Positions 1 to 9,785 of a stretch of 64,000 bases of DNA are shown here, one piece after another. The stretch is from the NCBI GenBank assembly GCA_031771865.1, contig JASISA010000019.1:1302001-1366000 (forward strand), written 5' to 3'. The notes under the pieces were generated by a model. The model saw only the letters and a list, made by a program, of their open reading frames with translations, was not told the origin of the DNA and made no database searches. The position numbers and the translations under genes were made by a program. This DNA is from Nothophaeocryptopus gaeumannii. Taxonomy: Eukaryota; Ascomycota; Dothideomycetes; Mycosphaerellales; Mycosphaerellaceae. How positions within the stretch are numbered: the stretch's first letter is position 1; the number at the start of each line of letters is the position of its first letter.

Positions 1-726
1 CCCCATCGTCGACACCGTATCAAAGACAATCACTCCCTTCAATGTCGGCAACCCCTCTACGATATCCTTCACCTTCGGTAACACCGGATGCGTCTTCCCA
101 TTATACATCACCGCATTGTCCGTGAACAACAATGTCGGCTCAATCTGCACCATGCGATCCAGCACAGCCGTAACACCCGTATCCGGGCTCACAGCCGTCC
201 AGATCGCCCCCAACGAACTGGCCGCAAGACTAGCAACAAGTGCATTGGTATGATTCGCGACGTATCCACCTACTCGATCCCCCTCTTTTAATCTCATCGC
301 TCTCATCCCACTCTGACATCTCCTCACCCTCTCCCTAAGCTCTTTCCACGTCACAATCTCCCTCGTCCTCTCCGTCGCAGCGATGATAGCAGGACTATTC
401 TCATCCACCTCCGCAGTCGGGAAGAGTAGATTCTCGGCGAAATTGAGCTTCGCTCCTGGAAACCAAGCCGGTGGAGGAAACATTGTATCTTCGGAGGAGA
501 CGACTTCATTGTAGGGTTGGGAAGTTCGAACGCCCACGTAGTCCCAGATTTCGGCCCATGATGAGGAGATATCGGATATACTCCATTGGTAGAGATCTTT
601 GTAGGTTGTGAAGGATTTGTTGTATTTCTTGTTCACTGTTTGGAGGAAGTCGTGAAGTTTGGTGGATTGGGGTGAGGGGTGTTGCCAGAGGAGCCCAGCC
701 TTTGGGGAGCCATGTGTTGATGCCAT
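1..726 (-). CDS. Acetoacetyl-CoA synthetase, N-terminal part (cut by window edge)
   Basis: This is the first 242 codons of an AMP-forming acyl-CoA ligase of the acetoacetyl-CoA synthetase type. The enzyme activates acetoacetate with ATP and CoA in ketone-body, leucine-catabolism and lipid metabolism. The start at 726 gives a typical N-terminus (MASTHGSPKAGLLWQHPSP), followed by the N-terminal ACAS-type region with WAEIWDYVGV and then PAWFPGAKLNFAENLLFP. That last motif is the acetyl/acetoacetyl-CoA synthetase signature. After it comes the start of the AMP-binding fold, with GDRVGGYVANHTNALVASLAA and LGAIWTAVSPDTG. No intron is seen in this part, and the catalytic P-loop and the Lys motif lie outside the window. 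An overlapping antisense-phase frame at 506-922 is a shadow. Acetyl-CoA synthetase is the nearest alternative, but the WFPGAKLNFAENLL form favours acetoacetyl-CoA synthetase. Confidence 0.88.
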   Translation of the reverse strand, partial: MASTHGSPKAGLLWQHPSPQSTKLHDFLQTVNKKYNKSFTTYKDLYQWSISDISSSWAEIWDYVGVRTSQPYNEVVSSEDTMFPPPAWFPGAKLNFAENLLFPTAEVDENSPAIIAATERTREIVTWKELRERVRRCQSGMRAMRLKEGDRVGGYVANHTNALVASLAASSLGAIWTAVSPDTGVTAVLDRMVQIEPTLLFTDNAVMYNGKTHPVLPKVKDIVEGLPTLKGVIVFDTVSTMG

Positions 727-1061
727 GCTGAGACGATTGAGGGATGAGAGGTTGTGAAGAAAGCTCAACAATCGTCTCGGCACGATCGCTAGGTAGACTA
801 GCGAAAGAGAGGTTCATCTTAAAGAGAGACATGTTCGCGGCTTTCGGGGTTGGTGGGGTGGTTGGAGTCGAGAGTTCCCTTACTTCGGAAGAGCTCCATT
901 CGCGCGGGCACGGACTTGGCATTCACGGGACTCATTCCGCATGGGCTTGGGCATACTTGCTTTCTTGACCATGCATCGTCGAGGACTTCTTTCGACAAGA
1001 TTTCGTCTTGCTACATATCGTGCGTCTCAACGCTCTCTCTGAAGCACACGACCTCGTCTGT

Positions 1062-1704
1062 CTACTTCATCTGCGAGAAAGTCGCATATCCACTCAACAT
1101 CGCAGCCATCCCAACAATAACCCACCGAAAATTATTCACATATCTCCAGAACAGTATCAGCTCCTTCATATCGCTCTTCTCTCCCCATCTCCTACTGGCC
1201 TGCGTGCTACCATGCTTATGCGCTGAAGGCATGAAAATTGTAGTATCCGGTAACTTGAATCCTTCCTCTTTCAATAGACTCTGCACCTTCCATTTCGCAG
1301 CTCCATTAATGCCTGGCTCCATATATCCGAAGGTGATTGGGGCGATGCAGAAGACGCCCAGCGCTGCTATGATATAAAGCATCTTGAGAGTCGGCTCTGA
1401 GGTGTTGAAGGCGAGGAAGACGTTCGATGCTGTGCCCGGGATGATGAGAGGAGGCACCCAGAGAGGGCCGTATTGGTATCCGTGGAACCATTGCTTAGCC
1501 ATGATCTTTTGGTTTGGGGCATGGTCGACGATCGGCTGGACGAAGGTGAAGCTATCTGAGATGGTGAATCCTGGGTCAGCGGTCAGTCTGTTGATTCTCT
1601 GAAAGGATGTTCTCACATTGAGCTGTCACACCTGCGTAGAGACTTGGAAAGAAAATGCCCACAAAGCGGGCTAAAGGTAGTAGAGTGAGGGTCTGGTCTG
1701 CCAT
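1062..1704 (-). CDS. DUF1772 (anthrone-oxygenase-like) membrane protein
   Basis: Two exons (1632-1704 and 1062-1570) flank a 61-nt GT-AG intron and give 193 aa. The N-terminus (MADQTLTLLPLARFVGIFF) is a first membrane helix leading into LYAGFTISDSF across the junction. Further hydrophobic helices follow: VFLAFNTSE then LKMLYIIAALGVFCIAPITF, and a C-terminal WVIVGMAAMLSGYATF. A hydrophilic loop near residues 110-160 contains NGAAKWKVQSLL. The helix layout and length fit the DUF1772 family, which includes anthrone oxygenases of polyketide pathways and many members of unknown role. No polyketide genes are nearby, so the substrate is unknown. A single-exon reading from 1616 exists, but it lacks the family's normal first helix, so the spliced model is preferred. 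Confidence 0.72.
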
Positions 1705-2894
1705 GGTCAGTGAAAGCAGCCGTATCGTGAAAGGAGAGACCGAAGGCAGTATCCTGCCAAATTCGAGGTTCTACGGCATGGATGAATATGTCCACGATCC
1801 ATACTTAGGTTTTAGCTGGATCGGTACCGAGCTGTATGCTCCGGTGATACAACGTGGTGGCTTGCATGAGACAGGTGTCTGTATCAAGGATGGGTATCCT
1901 TTTGAGGCAGATTGGCCCGTTGGACAGCCCTCATTCGTCGCGTGCGGCTGAAGCTATATCGAGAACGTGTCTCCACGCATTCTTCGCTTGGGAAGCTGAA
2001 GACTGTCTCGGTAAGAGCAGTTTGCAGTCAGAAAGAAGTTCCAGGACGTCCGGGAAGCTTCTGAAGCTGGCTATCGAAGTCTGACCGGTTCATGTAACTT
2101 TGACTTCGATCCAGCCCCAGAGCTTTCTCTAGGAACCTGCGGATACTTCCGTTTGCCGCTATATATATGTAAATACTGTTCAGACTATATCCAATCAGAG
2201 GCGTTGTAGCAAAGTGGTTACTGCGTGGGTCCTTTCGCAGTCAAGTAAACCTGGTCTTGCCAGCTAACACCTTCAAAGGTTTGACTCGAACTGATCATTT
2301 ATGATCGATTGCAATCAAATCCCTTCGGGGGCGTAGGTTCGGTTAGTCAACACTGCCGTCCTGGCACTCAAATGTCGCTAATATGGTTAGAATCCTGCCA
2401 ACGTCGTCAAGTCGTTCTCCATCTCAAGTGGGGTGATTATTTTTGGCTTGACGAGATTGCTCTAAGGGACTATTGGCCGAGGGAATAGGATGCGGACAGC
2501 AATTATATTTTGTAGAAACTCCTAGACATCTTTTTGATCGATCCTGATTCGAGGGGTGTTAAAGTCATGGTGAGAATAATCGTTAGGGACTGGGATCGAT
2601 TTTGTCAAACGCCAAGTTTGTAGCACAGTGTTCATTGTCGATTCCCGTAGCATTATGCTCAATACCGATTTCTGCATGTCCAGGAGGCGAGGTGATCCAT
2701 ATGGCAGGAAAAAGTAGAAAGGGTGTGCTCTGATGATCTCGTTGTAGGGTCGTGGGATTGCTTGACTGCTTATGTCAGCATTCGAGACTGTCAACATCAT
2801 TGACTTGGTACGATTCTCGACCTTCTCGTCAACTTACTCCTAACGACATTGGCAGATCGAGCAGACATTGCTGCTTTAGTGACACGCGGAAACG
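1705..2894. other. Gene-free interval
   Basis: About 1.2 kb between the DUF1772 gene and the small membrane protein gene. Open frames here (for example 2522-2800 minus) have no recognisable domain and no family-like composition. The only structured signal is the tRNA-like stretch at 2200-2290. Confidence 0.5.
2200..2290 (+). other. tRNA-like remnant (possible SINE head)
   Basis: An A-box-like element (TAGCAAAGTGG, 2207-2217) is followed by a perfect 5-bp stem CTGCG/CGCAG (2221-2225 with 2236-2240) where an anticodon arm would lie. A B-box-like GGTTTGACTC lies at 2278-2287. The A-B spacing of about 70 bp is normal for RNA polymerase III internal promoters. The apparent anticodon loop is too long, and no matching acceptor or T-arm stem is visible. 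This is therefore not a functional tRNA as it stands; a decayed tRNA or tRNA-derived SINE fits better. Confidence 0.3.
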
Positions 2895-3353
2895 ATGTTC
2901 CACCCGCAACCTCCCCAACGACTGCCAACCAGCGCTGAGACCGAACGATACCGCAAATTTGTCCACAATGCAGCACTGGCAACTCTCGTAGCATGTCCAG
3001 TCCTCGCCCTTCTCCCTCCCCGAAAGCTTGATGTTTACACAGTCGGCCTCTGTGTCACAACCGGCTACTCCGCAAACTACCTCGTCCGGGAGTCCAGTGG
3101 GAGGTCAATGTGGCAGCATATAAGTCGGCAGCCGGCTCCGGTCTCCAGACAGAACGAGATCTTGCAGAGTGCGGTGGGTGAGGTGCAGAGGGAGGGGAGG
3201 AATTTGGAGGGAGAGTACCAGTCTGGGTGGAAGGTGCAGAGACAAAAAGAGATTAAGGAGGATGTCGAAGAGGGCAAGGGCTTTGGTGAAATGATTTCGG
3301 ATCAGATATGGGAGGTTTGGAATCAGGGAAAGACGAAGGAGGACGATGAGTGA
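2895..3353 (+). CDS. Small conserved fungal membrane protein (rhomboid-family-like annotation)
   Basis: Single exon, 152 aa. An N-terminal segment ETERYRKFVHNAALATLVACP begins a first hydrophobic helix (residues about 24-42, ending ALLPPRK). A second weak helix follows around DVYTVGLCVTTGYSANYLV. The C-terminal 85 residues are charged and helical, with many Glu/Lys/Gln (EVQREGRNLEGEY, IKEDVEEGKGF). This pattern of PPRK between two helices followed by a charged tail resembles short ascomycete proteins often annotated as rhomboid family membrane proteins. The Ser-His rhomboid protease dyad is not present. A role in the mitochondrial or ER membrane is only a guess. The ATG at 2895 is the first in frame. 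Confidence 0.6.
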   Translation: MFHPQPPQRLPTSAETERYRKFVHNAALATLVACPVLALLPPRKLDVYTVGLCVTTGYSANYLVRESSGRSMWQHISRQPAPVSRQNEILQSAVGEVQREGRNLEGEYQSGWKVQRQKEIKEDVEEGKGFGEMISDQIWEVWNQGKTKEDDE

Positions 3354-3826
3354 CGGGACTGCCATTGACTGATGAGGGAAGTCAATTGGCGAGACTGTTG
3401 CAGCTGCGCATATGGGAAAGGAAAGAGAAAAGGGAGATGCAGCTTGAACTTAACGTGCCGGAGGAATACAACTGCGCAAGCAGCATGCCAAAAGAGTTGT
3501 CGTCAAGGTTGGTGAGATTCTTCTCATCGGATTCAGCGAGGAATAAGACGTGAAGTCGGGATCAGCTCTGTCACATGGAAAACGGCGCCGAGCAAGGGAA
3601 GTCGCGACAAAACACATCGTTACGCGCCATGCACGACGCGCTGCTGCCAGAGTCTTCGCAGTGGAGGAATCAGCAGCATTCCTACAACAACATCAACAAC
3701 ACGCAAACGTTTGCTCGCAGCTTTTGCACAAAAGTATCTTCATAAGACTTTGGAACTTTTGGGTACGGATGTGTGCCTCGTAAATGCACTTCTCGAGAAA
3801 GAAGCCCTTCTTTTGACACTGCGCAG

Positions 3827-4329
3827 ATGCCCGTAGTAATGTCTCAGCTACAGAACGCCATGCTCGCCACGGACCAGCTAGACCCGCTGGAGCTCGAATG
3901 GCTCGACATACACCTCCAGAAGCGCTTGCAGGACCTTCAAACCTCCAACTTTCGCTTTCTTGATGTTTCTGCTGAGCTGCGCAATCGTATCTACTACTTC
4001 TCCGGCATCTACCATCCTTCACAAACCATTGACCAATATGGTGGTCAGACACATACAAATTTCCCAACCAAGCCCAGACCGCATCCGTTACTGGCGATCA
4101 GCAGCCAATCATAGAGGAATTGATGGACGTCTACTACAGTGAAATCCTAATCTTCACCTTCCTGGACCTGGCGAGAGGCATTTGTGTTGAGTCAACATCG
4201 CGAAATCCTATTATCGCTGTTTTGGCGAAGCCACGCCGCCTTGGTCTTCACGGGGGGACAATGCAACTTCACAGACGCTATATACATTCGGAACAGGGCA
4301 GAAAGTTCATTAGAAGTTATGGGCCTTAG
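3827..4329 (+). pseudogene. 2EXR (F-box-like) gene remnant
   Basis: The frame from 3827 reads MPVVMSQLQNAML and then FRFLDVSAELRNRIYYFSG (near residue 45). That is close to the FxxLPxELRNxIY core of fungal 2EXR F-box-like proteins. The frame breaks at about 4110. A different frame continues with the usual second block, PIIEELMDVYYSEILIFTF, which corresponds to the R/E-rich VYYxxNxFxF strand of these proteins. The tail then closes at 4329 without a proper C-terminal domain. A single indel near 4105-4112 accounts for the shift, and no intron with usable splice sites fits. The gene is therefore called broken. Confidence 0.45.
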
Positions 4330-4692
4330 CTGCTTGCCAGACCACTTTATGGCGCCGACGATGATTGTCACAAGGTCAGGAGAGTCAGTGAGGAGGCTTT
4401 CGAACTCTTCAAAGACTAGATGCATACCCGGGGACCACGGCACAGCGACAGGGAGTGGCAATAGATGCGACCATGTGGCACATGCTTGTGTTGTGTGGAT
4501 TGCTGGATCTGATATGAGTTCTGCGGCGGAAGACGTCAGGTGAAGCTGTATGACTATGGGTATGAACAATTGAACCGTGACGCATATGCAGACGCTGCAT
4601 TTACTGCACCCCAGTCTTCATACCTCATGAGGCATCTCTACCTTCACGTGCGCACTCACTTTCCCTTCTTTCAAATATCACCTCTTTGCAAT

Positions 4693-5274
4693 ATGAAGCA
4701 ACGCACACTGCTCCGCTCATGTCCCCAAATCCAACGATATCTTTGTCCGAGGAAGTCAAGCATCGGGCGCGAGCAGCCAACACCGCGTCTCAACCAGCCA
4801 TCACTACCACTGCTTCGCCAACGCACCCTCGCTGCAGACTCCTCGACCTCCCCGATCACATCCGAAAACAACATCTACTTCCACACCGGCATCTCACACA
4901 TCACCACCGCTGGCTACTCCATTACCAACAAACCAGGCCTATTCGGCGCGAACAAGCAACTCCGCCGCGAGTTCTCGGGCGCCTACCACAAAGTGATAAG
5001 CGGGAGCGTTTGTGATGAGAAATTGAGTCGATGGGTTGTGCTCCAGAGTGGGAAGGGGAAGATGGTCTTGGATGGGCAGTCGAGGATGAATAAACGGGAA
5101 TTGGAGTTTGGCAAGCGGGTGGCTAAAGATTTGGAGTGGATTGTTGCGGCTGTAGGGCAGGAGGATGGGGTGCAGAGTATGATTTGGAAGATGGACAAGG
5201 CGGTTGGGAGGGAGAAGGGGTGGTTTGCGCTGATCGTGGTGTCGGAGGTGGAGGCAGAGAAATATGGACTATGA
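4693..5274 (+). CDS. Hypothetical protein
   Basis: 193 aa from the ATG at 4693; the frame is open upstream, but that part looks non-coding. The N-terminal 50 residues are rich in Arg, Ser and Pro with few acidic residues (MKQRTLLRSCPQIQRYLCPRK), as in mitochondrial presequences. The rest holds ITSENNIYFHTGISHITTAGY, KQLRREFSGAYHKVI and a C-terminal RVAKDLEWIVAAVGQEDGVQ and GWFALIVVSEVEAEKYGL. I do not recognise a family. Codon composition is balanced and the frame is uninterrupted, so it is probably real. Confidence 0.5.
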   Translation: MKQRTLLRSCPQIQRYLCPRKSSIGREQPTPRLNQPSLPLLRQRTLAADSSTSPITSENNIYFHTGISHITTAGYSITNKPGLFGANKQLRREFSGAYHKVISGSVCDEKLSRWVVLQSGKGKMVLDGQSRMNKRELEFGKRVAKDLEWIVAAVGQEDGVQSMIWKMDKAVGREKGWFALIVVSEVEAEKYGL

Positions 5275-5468
5275 GGAGCGGTCCCGGTGAGGTGTCGTCT
5301 TGAGAGAAAGGTTATGGGACGGTTGGAAAGGTCAGGGAGGGATCGGGGGGGAATGACGCTGGTTGAAAGAGGACTCGGAAAGACGGGGTCTGAGAAACGT
5401 CTTCACGTGAAGTTCGCACCAGCCACATCGACGACATTAGCCTCGACATGGGATTATAGCTACTCAAA

Positions 5469-7547
5469 CTACGCTACCTTCCCACTAATCTCCCTCAACC
5501 TCCCCACCGCCCCATCACTCCTCTCCCTCTCCCTCGTCTTCCCATTACTGAAAAGCGTCAACCCCGACAACCGACTACTATTAGAATCCGTACTCGCCAC
5601 TCTCGACAAAGCCTGCTGTCCCCTCATCAACCCTCTCACACCACCCGCCTTCCGCGCAGGCAACTCTCCCTCGCCTGCAGTAGCCACGTACAACAGATAC
5701 TTCAAGTTCGGTAACGTCTGTCGGATATCCAGGACTCGTAAACTGAACACACTCTCAAGGAGGATGCGGATGTTTTGGTTTAAGAGAAAGACTGCGTATT
5801 CGAATCGGAAGTGAGGGACGCTTTTGCTGAAGAGTGGGTAGGTGCGAAGTTTCAACTCGGCTTGTTCGGTGGTTAGAGTTGTGTTGGTTTTGAGGATGCT
5901 GACACTGTCGAAGATGAGGCTTGTGCTGCCGCGGGGTGTGACAGGATACGTCAATGGGTGCGATAGGTAGCATGATAGTAGTTGTAACACATGTGCCACG
6001 TATCCTAAGGCGGCGGACGTGGTTTCGGGTGGTTCGGAGTCGAGGTTGTCCGAGTTTGGAAGATGCAGACCGCGGATGGTAAAGTCTAGGACTTTGCCCG
6101 TGAGTTGTTCGATGGGATAGCAATCTTGCAATTGCTCGCAGACTCGTCGACGTTGGTTTTGGATGGCTTTCTTCTTGGCCTCGTGTTCTTCCGTCATATT
6201 CGGAAACTCGGGCCGCTTCTGTTCCATGACCAGAGAGCTCTCTTTGCGTGCGACAGCATCTTTGCTCGTTAGCTCACGTCGAGCTGCGAGTGAAGCCCGT
6301 CTCTCGCCTTGCTGTTTGCGGGCTTTGTCCAGCTGTTTGTCGACTGTCCTCTTGGCGAATTCGACGGTCTTCAGGCGGTCGTCGGCTGCAGCCACCTCAT
6401 CGTGATCGGCAAGTGAGTCCTTGTTAGTTTCGAGAAGTTGTTCCAGATCATTCGCTATCTGGTTTCGCGTGGCTAAAGCGTCCTGGATGCTGTCGTCCAA
6501 TTTCGAAAGTCGTAGTAAGGCGTCAAACGAAGACGTTGGCAAAGTACGCTGTGATGATGCAGCAGACTTCGTCGATCGGTGCCCGTGATGAGGTGCAAAA
6601 TCGGATAGTGAGCCGGTGAAGGCGGTGTGGACTCCGTCGTCGAGCTGCAACAGCACAGCGTTCTCAGGCAGGGCCCGATCTAGAGTGTCGAGCTAGAGGC
6701 GTCAATTACACGAAAATAGGGTATAGCAGAGAGACATACCCTCTTGCCAAGATATTGCAATCCACTTAGCTCCAGTCTCATCTCAAGAAGCTGTCTCCAA
6801 TGTTCCACTTTGCCGCCTTTCACCCATACTCGCAAGGTCATGCGCGCTTGTCTTTTCACACCTGGTCCGCACAGTGTCCAGTCGATATGCCGGAAGGTAG
6901 GATTCATGGTCTGCTTTACGGTCTCGGATATGTATACAGGCTCTACATAGCGATATCAGTACTATGAACTCCAATATCGAAATACTCTTCGCATCCAATG
7001 ACTGACCTTGAACAGCTTCGACGTGCAGGCTGAAGAAAACGTCAGCCATACGCTCTCTTGTGACGCTCTCCAGCTTCTCCTGTCGCGTCTGAGGTGTCGC
7101 ATTCACCCAGTCCAATGTACTACGTCTTCGCGGCTTGAATTCCGGCCGCCGCGGACTCCTGGGCGCTGTGTTCTTCGGCCTGATTCCATTCTTCGCTGCA
7201 ACGGGAGTACCATTGCCTTGCGAGTGGTGTTCATGCCTCTCCAATTCTTTCTCCGACTCTGTCACTGCATTCTCAACAACGGCGCGAAGGTCTGAGGAGC
7301 TTCGCGAGTGTCCCAACGCCTTCTGCTCTCTCAAAGCAACCAGCTTAGCTGGCGACTTGAGCGTCTGCGGCAAAGCTTCATCATCGATTGTCTGGCCCCT
7401 CTTCCTCGCTGGAAATGCGCTCGTCAAGGAGATGTTGCGCAAGGAGATGGATACCAAGTTCCGTAGTTTGCGATTCGTAGGGAGTAGCCATGTCCGCTCA
7501 ACCCGGCTGCAGGTCGATTCGGAGGAAGAGGAGTTGGTTTGCGCCAT
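5469..7547 (-). CDS. UVRAG/Vps38-like subunit of PI3-kinase complex II
   Basis: Three exons (7007-7547, 6740-6942, 5469-6692) with introns of 64 and 47 nt give 655 aa. The N-terminus carries RTWLLPTNRKLRNLVSISLRN, typical of fungal UVRAG-like proteins. A C2-like segment crosses the first junction (SLHVEAVQEPVYISETVKQT, then GPGVKRQARMTLRVWVKGGK). Charged coiled coil spans about residues 290-420. The conserved BARA/Atg14-like C-terminal region follows, with ALGYVAHVLQLLSCYL, PLTYPVTPRGSTSLIFD, FSKSVPHFRFEYAVFLLN and RQTLPNLKYLLYVATAGEGE. Vps38/UVRAG joins Vps34, Vps15 and Beclin/Atg6 to make PI3P on endosomes. Atg14 shares the fold, but the length, N-terminus and YVATAGEGE motif favour UVRAG. 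The gene shares a 450-bp divergent promoter with the regulator at 8002. Confidence 0.9.
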
Positions 7548-8001
7548 GCATAACTAATCACTGCCGCCGGTTCTCAGTCGTTGCTCAATTCCTGACATTC
7601 CAGAGGTCCGCCTAACCGTAGGCAGTATGTACTTGATACGAAGGAATACGCGGCATCTGAAGTTGGTTGCTGACTGCAGCGCTCATCTCCGAGGCTTTCG
7701 ATGCCTCAGGCATAAATTCATGTTGCCTTCCAAACACCCAACACCCATAGCTTGTTCTAGGATACTGCTATCCGTCCGGATAAACAACCTGGTCTAACGC
7801 CAACCGTATACACATTGGCAAGACCTGAATCAGGTTTTCGGCCGTTGCATCAGGTCATGAAGACTATCACCTCCGCCGCCATAACGCAGCATCGCCGGCA
7901 GCATGTGTCTTTGGGCGAGCCTATGCCCATCCTACACGCGTTAACCGGCGACAAGACGCGTTCTGGCGTACGAGTGGAAGCGTACAGCGTCGACGTTGAG
8001 C
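7548..8001. promoter_or_regulatory. Divergent promoter between UVRAG-like and regulator genes
   Basis: A 454-bp gap between two start codons on opposite strands. No strong TATA box or other motif stands out. It is assigned only from gene orientation. Confidence 0.4.
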
Positions 8002-9636
8002 ATGCCTGAGAATGTCAGATCTACCCGCAACACTGCATTCGTCCTCGTGCCTTCGCCCGGTACGAAGACGAAACGAAAAGGCTCCAATGCAGCGCGCATC
8101 CACGCAGCAAAAATTGGCTGGCAGAAGTCGGCAAGAGCAGCAGAGATCGCAGCTCGACGGAAGACCAATGACGATGCAGAGAGCAGTGAGCAGATCAATC
8201 AAATCAACCCACCGCCACCAACAGAGCCGCTATCAAATGATAGTGCATACTCCTCGGACTATCGCCCAACCAGCCTGCTCTCCAAACAAGTGCCAGCAAA
8301 GGATGTGGATGTCGTGCTTGATCTTTCGGTTCCCAGAACGCTCTCTCCTGTCTTCGGTGCAGCTTCAATCACGACCTTCGATCCAGCACGGGACAAGGGC
8401 GCTGCTCTTCTAGGCGGTGTCATGGCTGGCAGAGTCTGGCCTGTAATGGTCGGACCTTCTACGGCCAGGCAGTGGTTTCAAGACTTCTGCGAAACGCCGA
8501 TTCTGTTCCATGCTCACTCCATCGCCGGTCCGGTGTACCGTGACCTAGTCACTCAATCAAGACAGCCAACCATCACCGACCACACACTCATGCACAAGGC
8601 GAAAGTCATTAAGATGGTCCGCGAACATGTTCAGGCCATATCAGAATTGTCACAACACCAGATTGAGAGACTGCTCTTCAGCGTGATGATACTGTCGTGT
8701 CATGAACTTGAGCCGCGACATTTTCAGCAGCTGGCTCTTCCCTTCGTCCCATACCTTCCTTCCACGAACTGGTTTCGACTTTGGGGAATAATCGATCCTG
8801 TCCATGTTCACGAGCAGGCCGCATTCGCACTGGTCGCCAAATTAGGTGGCCTCCAAAAGCTACAGATGCCAGGTATTGCACTTGTCATCGCTCTTCTGGA
8901 TGTCCTTCGATCGTGCTCCTATCAGAGAAAGCCTTTCTTTCCCTGCTACTGGAACGCAAATGTGTTCGACATGCTACCGGCATACGACATGGACTTGGGC
9001 CACGGCTTTTCGCAACTCTCTAGACTTCCAGACCGGGCACTGTCTGTCTTTACGGAAGTCGCCTTTCTTGACTACCTCTTGGCTCAAAACCTTGAGCCAA
9101 CGACCACTGCACAAACACTTGAGCGCCTCATAAACATTCGGAATGCCACTGTGCATCGCCTAGTGTCCCTTGCTGCCTGGGACGAACTGGAACAAGCATC
9201 TTCTGAACGTTCTGAACGTGTCACTTATGAGGTCTGTCGGCTTACCAGTATTATCTATTGCAACGCTGTGGTCTTCCCGTTGCCGCCGCACAATGGCTGG
9301 AACGAGCGGCTCACGTCGAAGCTGCGATGCCTCTTGGACGCTGAACGAGATGACGGCTGTGAATCTGATTTACCCAGTCTCCGAATCTGGAGTCTCGTTA
9401 TAGGGGGCATGGCCGCATTCCAAACGCCTAATAGATCATATTTTGAACTTCAGCTAGCGGAAGTCATACGGCGAAAGCACATCATGTTGCAAGATGCCAC
9501 CAAGATGTGCTGCGAGTTTGTTTGGTCAGATCGTGCTTGCAAACCCGGAGCTCTATCGCTCTGGAGCAAGGCTGTGGCAGCGAGTGGAGCGTCTCCGTTT
9601 GAGTGGATCACTGGTACGGGAACGATCGGAATGTAA
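8002..9636 (+). CDS. Fungal-specific transcription-factor-like protein without zinc cluster
   Basis: Single exon, 544 aa from the ATG at 8002 (the frame extends two codons upstream with no ATG). The basic N-terminus FVLVPSPGTKTKRKGSNAAR and HAAKIGWQKSARAAEIAARR is followed by a Ser/Pro-rich linker. Then comes a mostly helical region with ARDKGAALLGGVMAGRVW, a QISELSQHQIERLLFSVMIL stretch, and C-terminal AFQTPNRSYFELQLAEVIRR and WSDRACKPGALSLWSKAV. The layout (basic head, long helical tail ending in FW...) matches the Fungal_trans_2/DUF3468 group and the related tachykinin-family annotations. There is no CX2CX6C zinc cluster, so DNA binding is unproven. It is probably nuclear. Confidence 0.65.
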   Translation: MPENVRSTRNTAFVLVPSPGTKTKRKGSNAARIHAAKIGWQKSARAAEIAARRKTNDDAESSEQINQINPPPPTEPLSNDSAYSSDYRPTSLLSKQVPAKDVDVVLDLSVPRTLSPVFGAASITTFDPARDKGAALLGGVMAGRVWPVMVGPSTARQWFQDFCETPILFHAHSIAGPVYRDLVTQSRQPTITDHTLMHKAKVIKMVREHVQAISELSQHQIERLLFSVMILSCHELEPRHFQQLALPFVPYLPSTNWFRLWGIIDPVHVHEQAAFALVAKLGGLQKLQMPGIALVIALLDVLRSCSYQRKPFFPCYWNANVFDMLPAYDMDLGHGFSQLSRLPDRALSVFTEVAFLDYLLAQNLEPTTTAQTLERLINIRNATVHRLVSLAAWDELEQASSERSERVTYEVCRLTSIIYCNAVVFPLPPHNGWNERLTSKLRCLLDAERDDGCESDLPSLRIWSLVIGGMAAFQTPNRSYFELQLAEVIRRKHIMLQDATKMCCEFVWSDRACKPGALSLWSKAVAASGASPFEWITGTGTIGM

Positions 9637-9785
9637 TAATACTCGACAATGTCCAAATACGCGCGAATTTGTCCACAGAGCGACGAAGCGGCCCAGCAAC
9701 TGTTCCTTTGTAGGTCCGAGACCGCCTTTGTATAATGAACGCCCAAAATGCATCATGAAAGCAAGAGGCGTGGAGAGGCAGACGA

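Noticed and set aside
506..922. 138-codon minus frame over the synthetase start
   Set aside because: Out of frame with the clear acetoacetyl-CoA synthetase N-terminus, and contains no domain.
2522..2800. 92-codon minus frame
   Set aside because: No domain, odd composition, no family-like motif.
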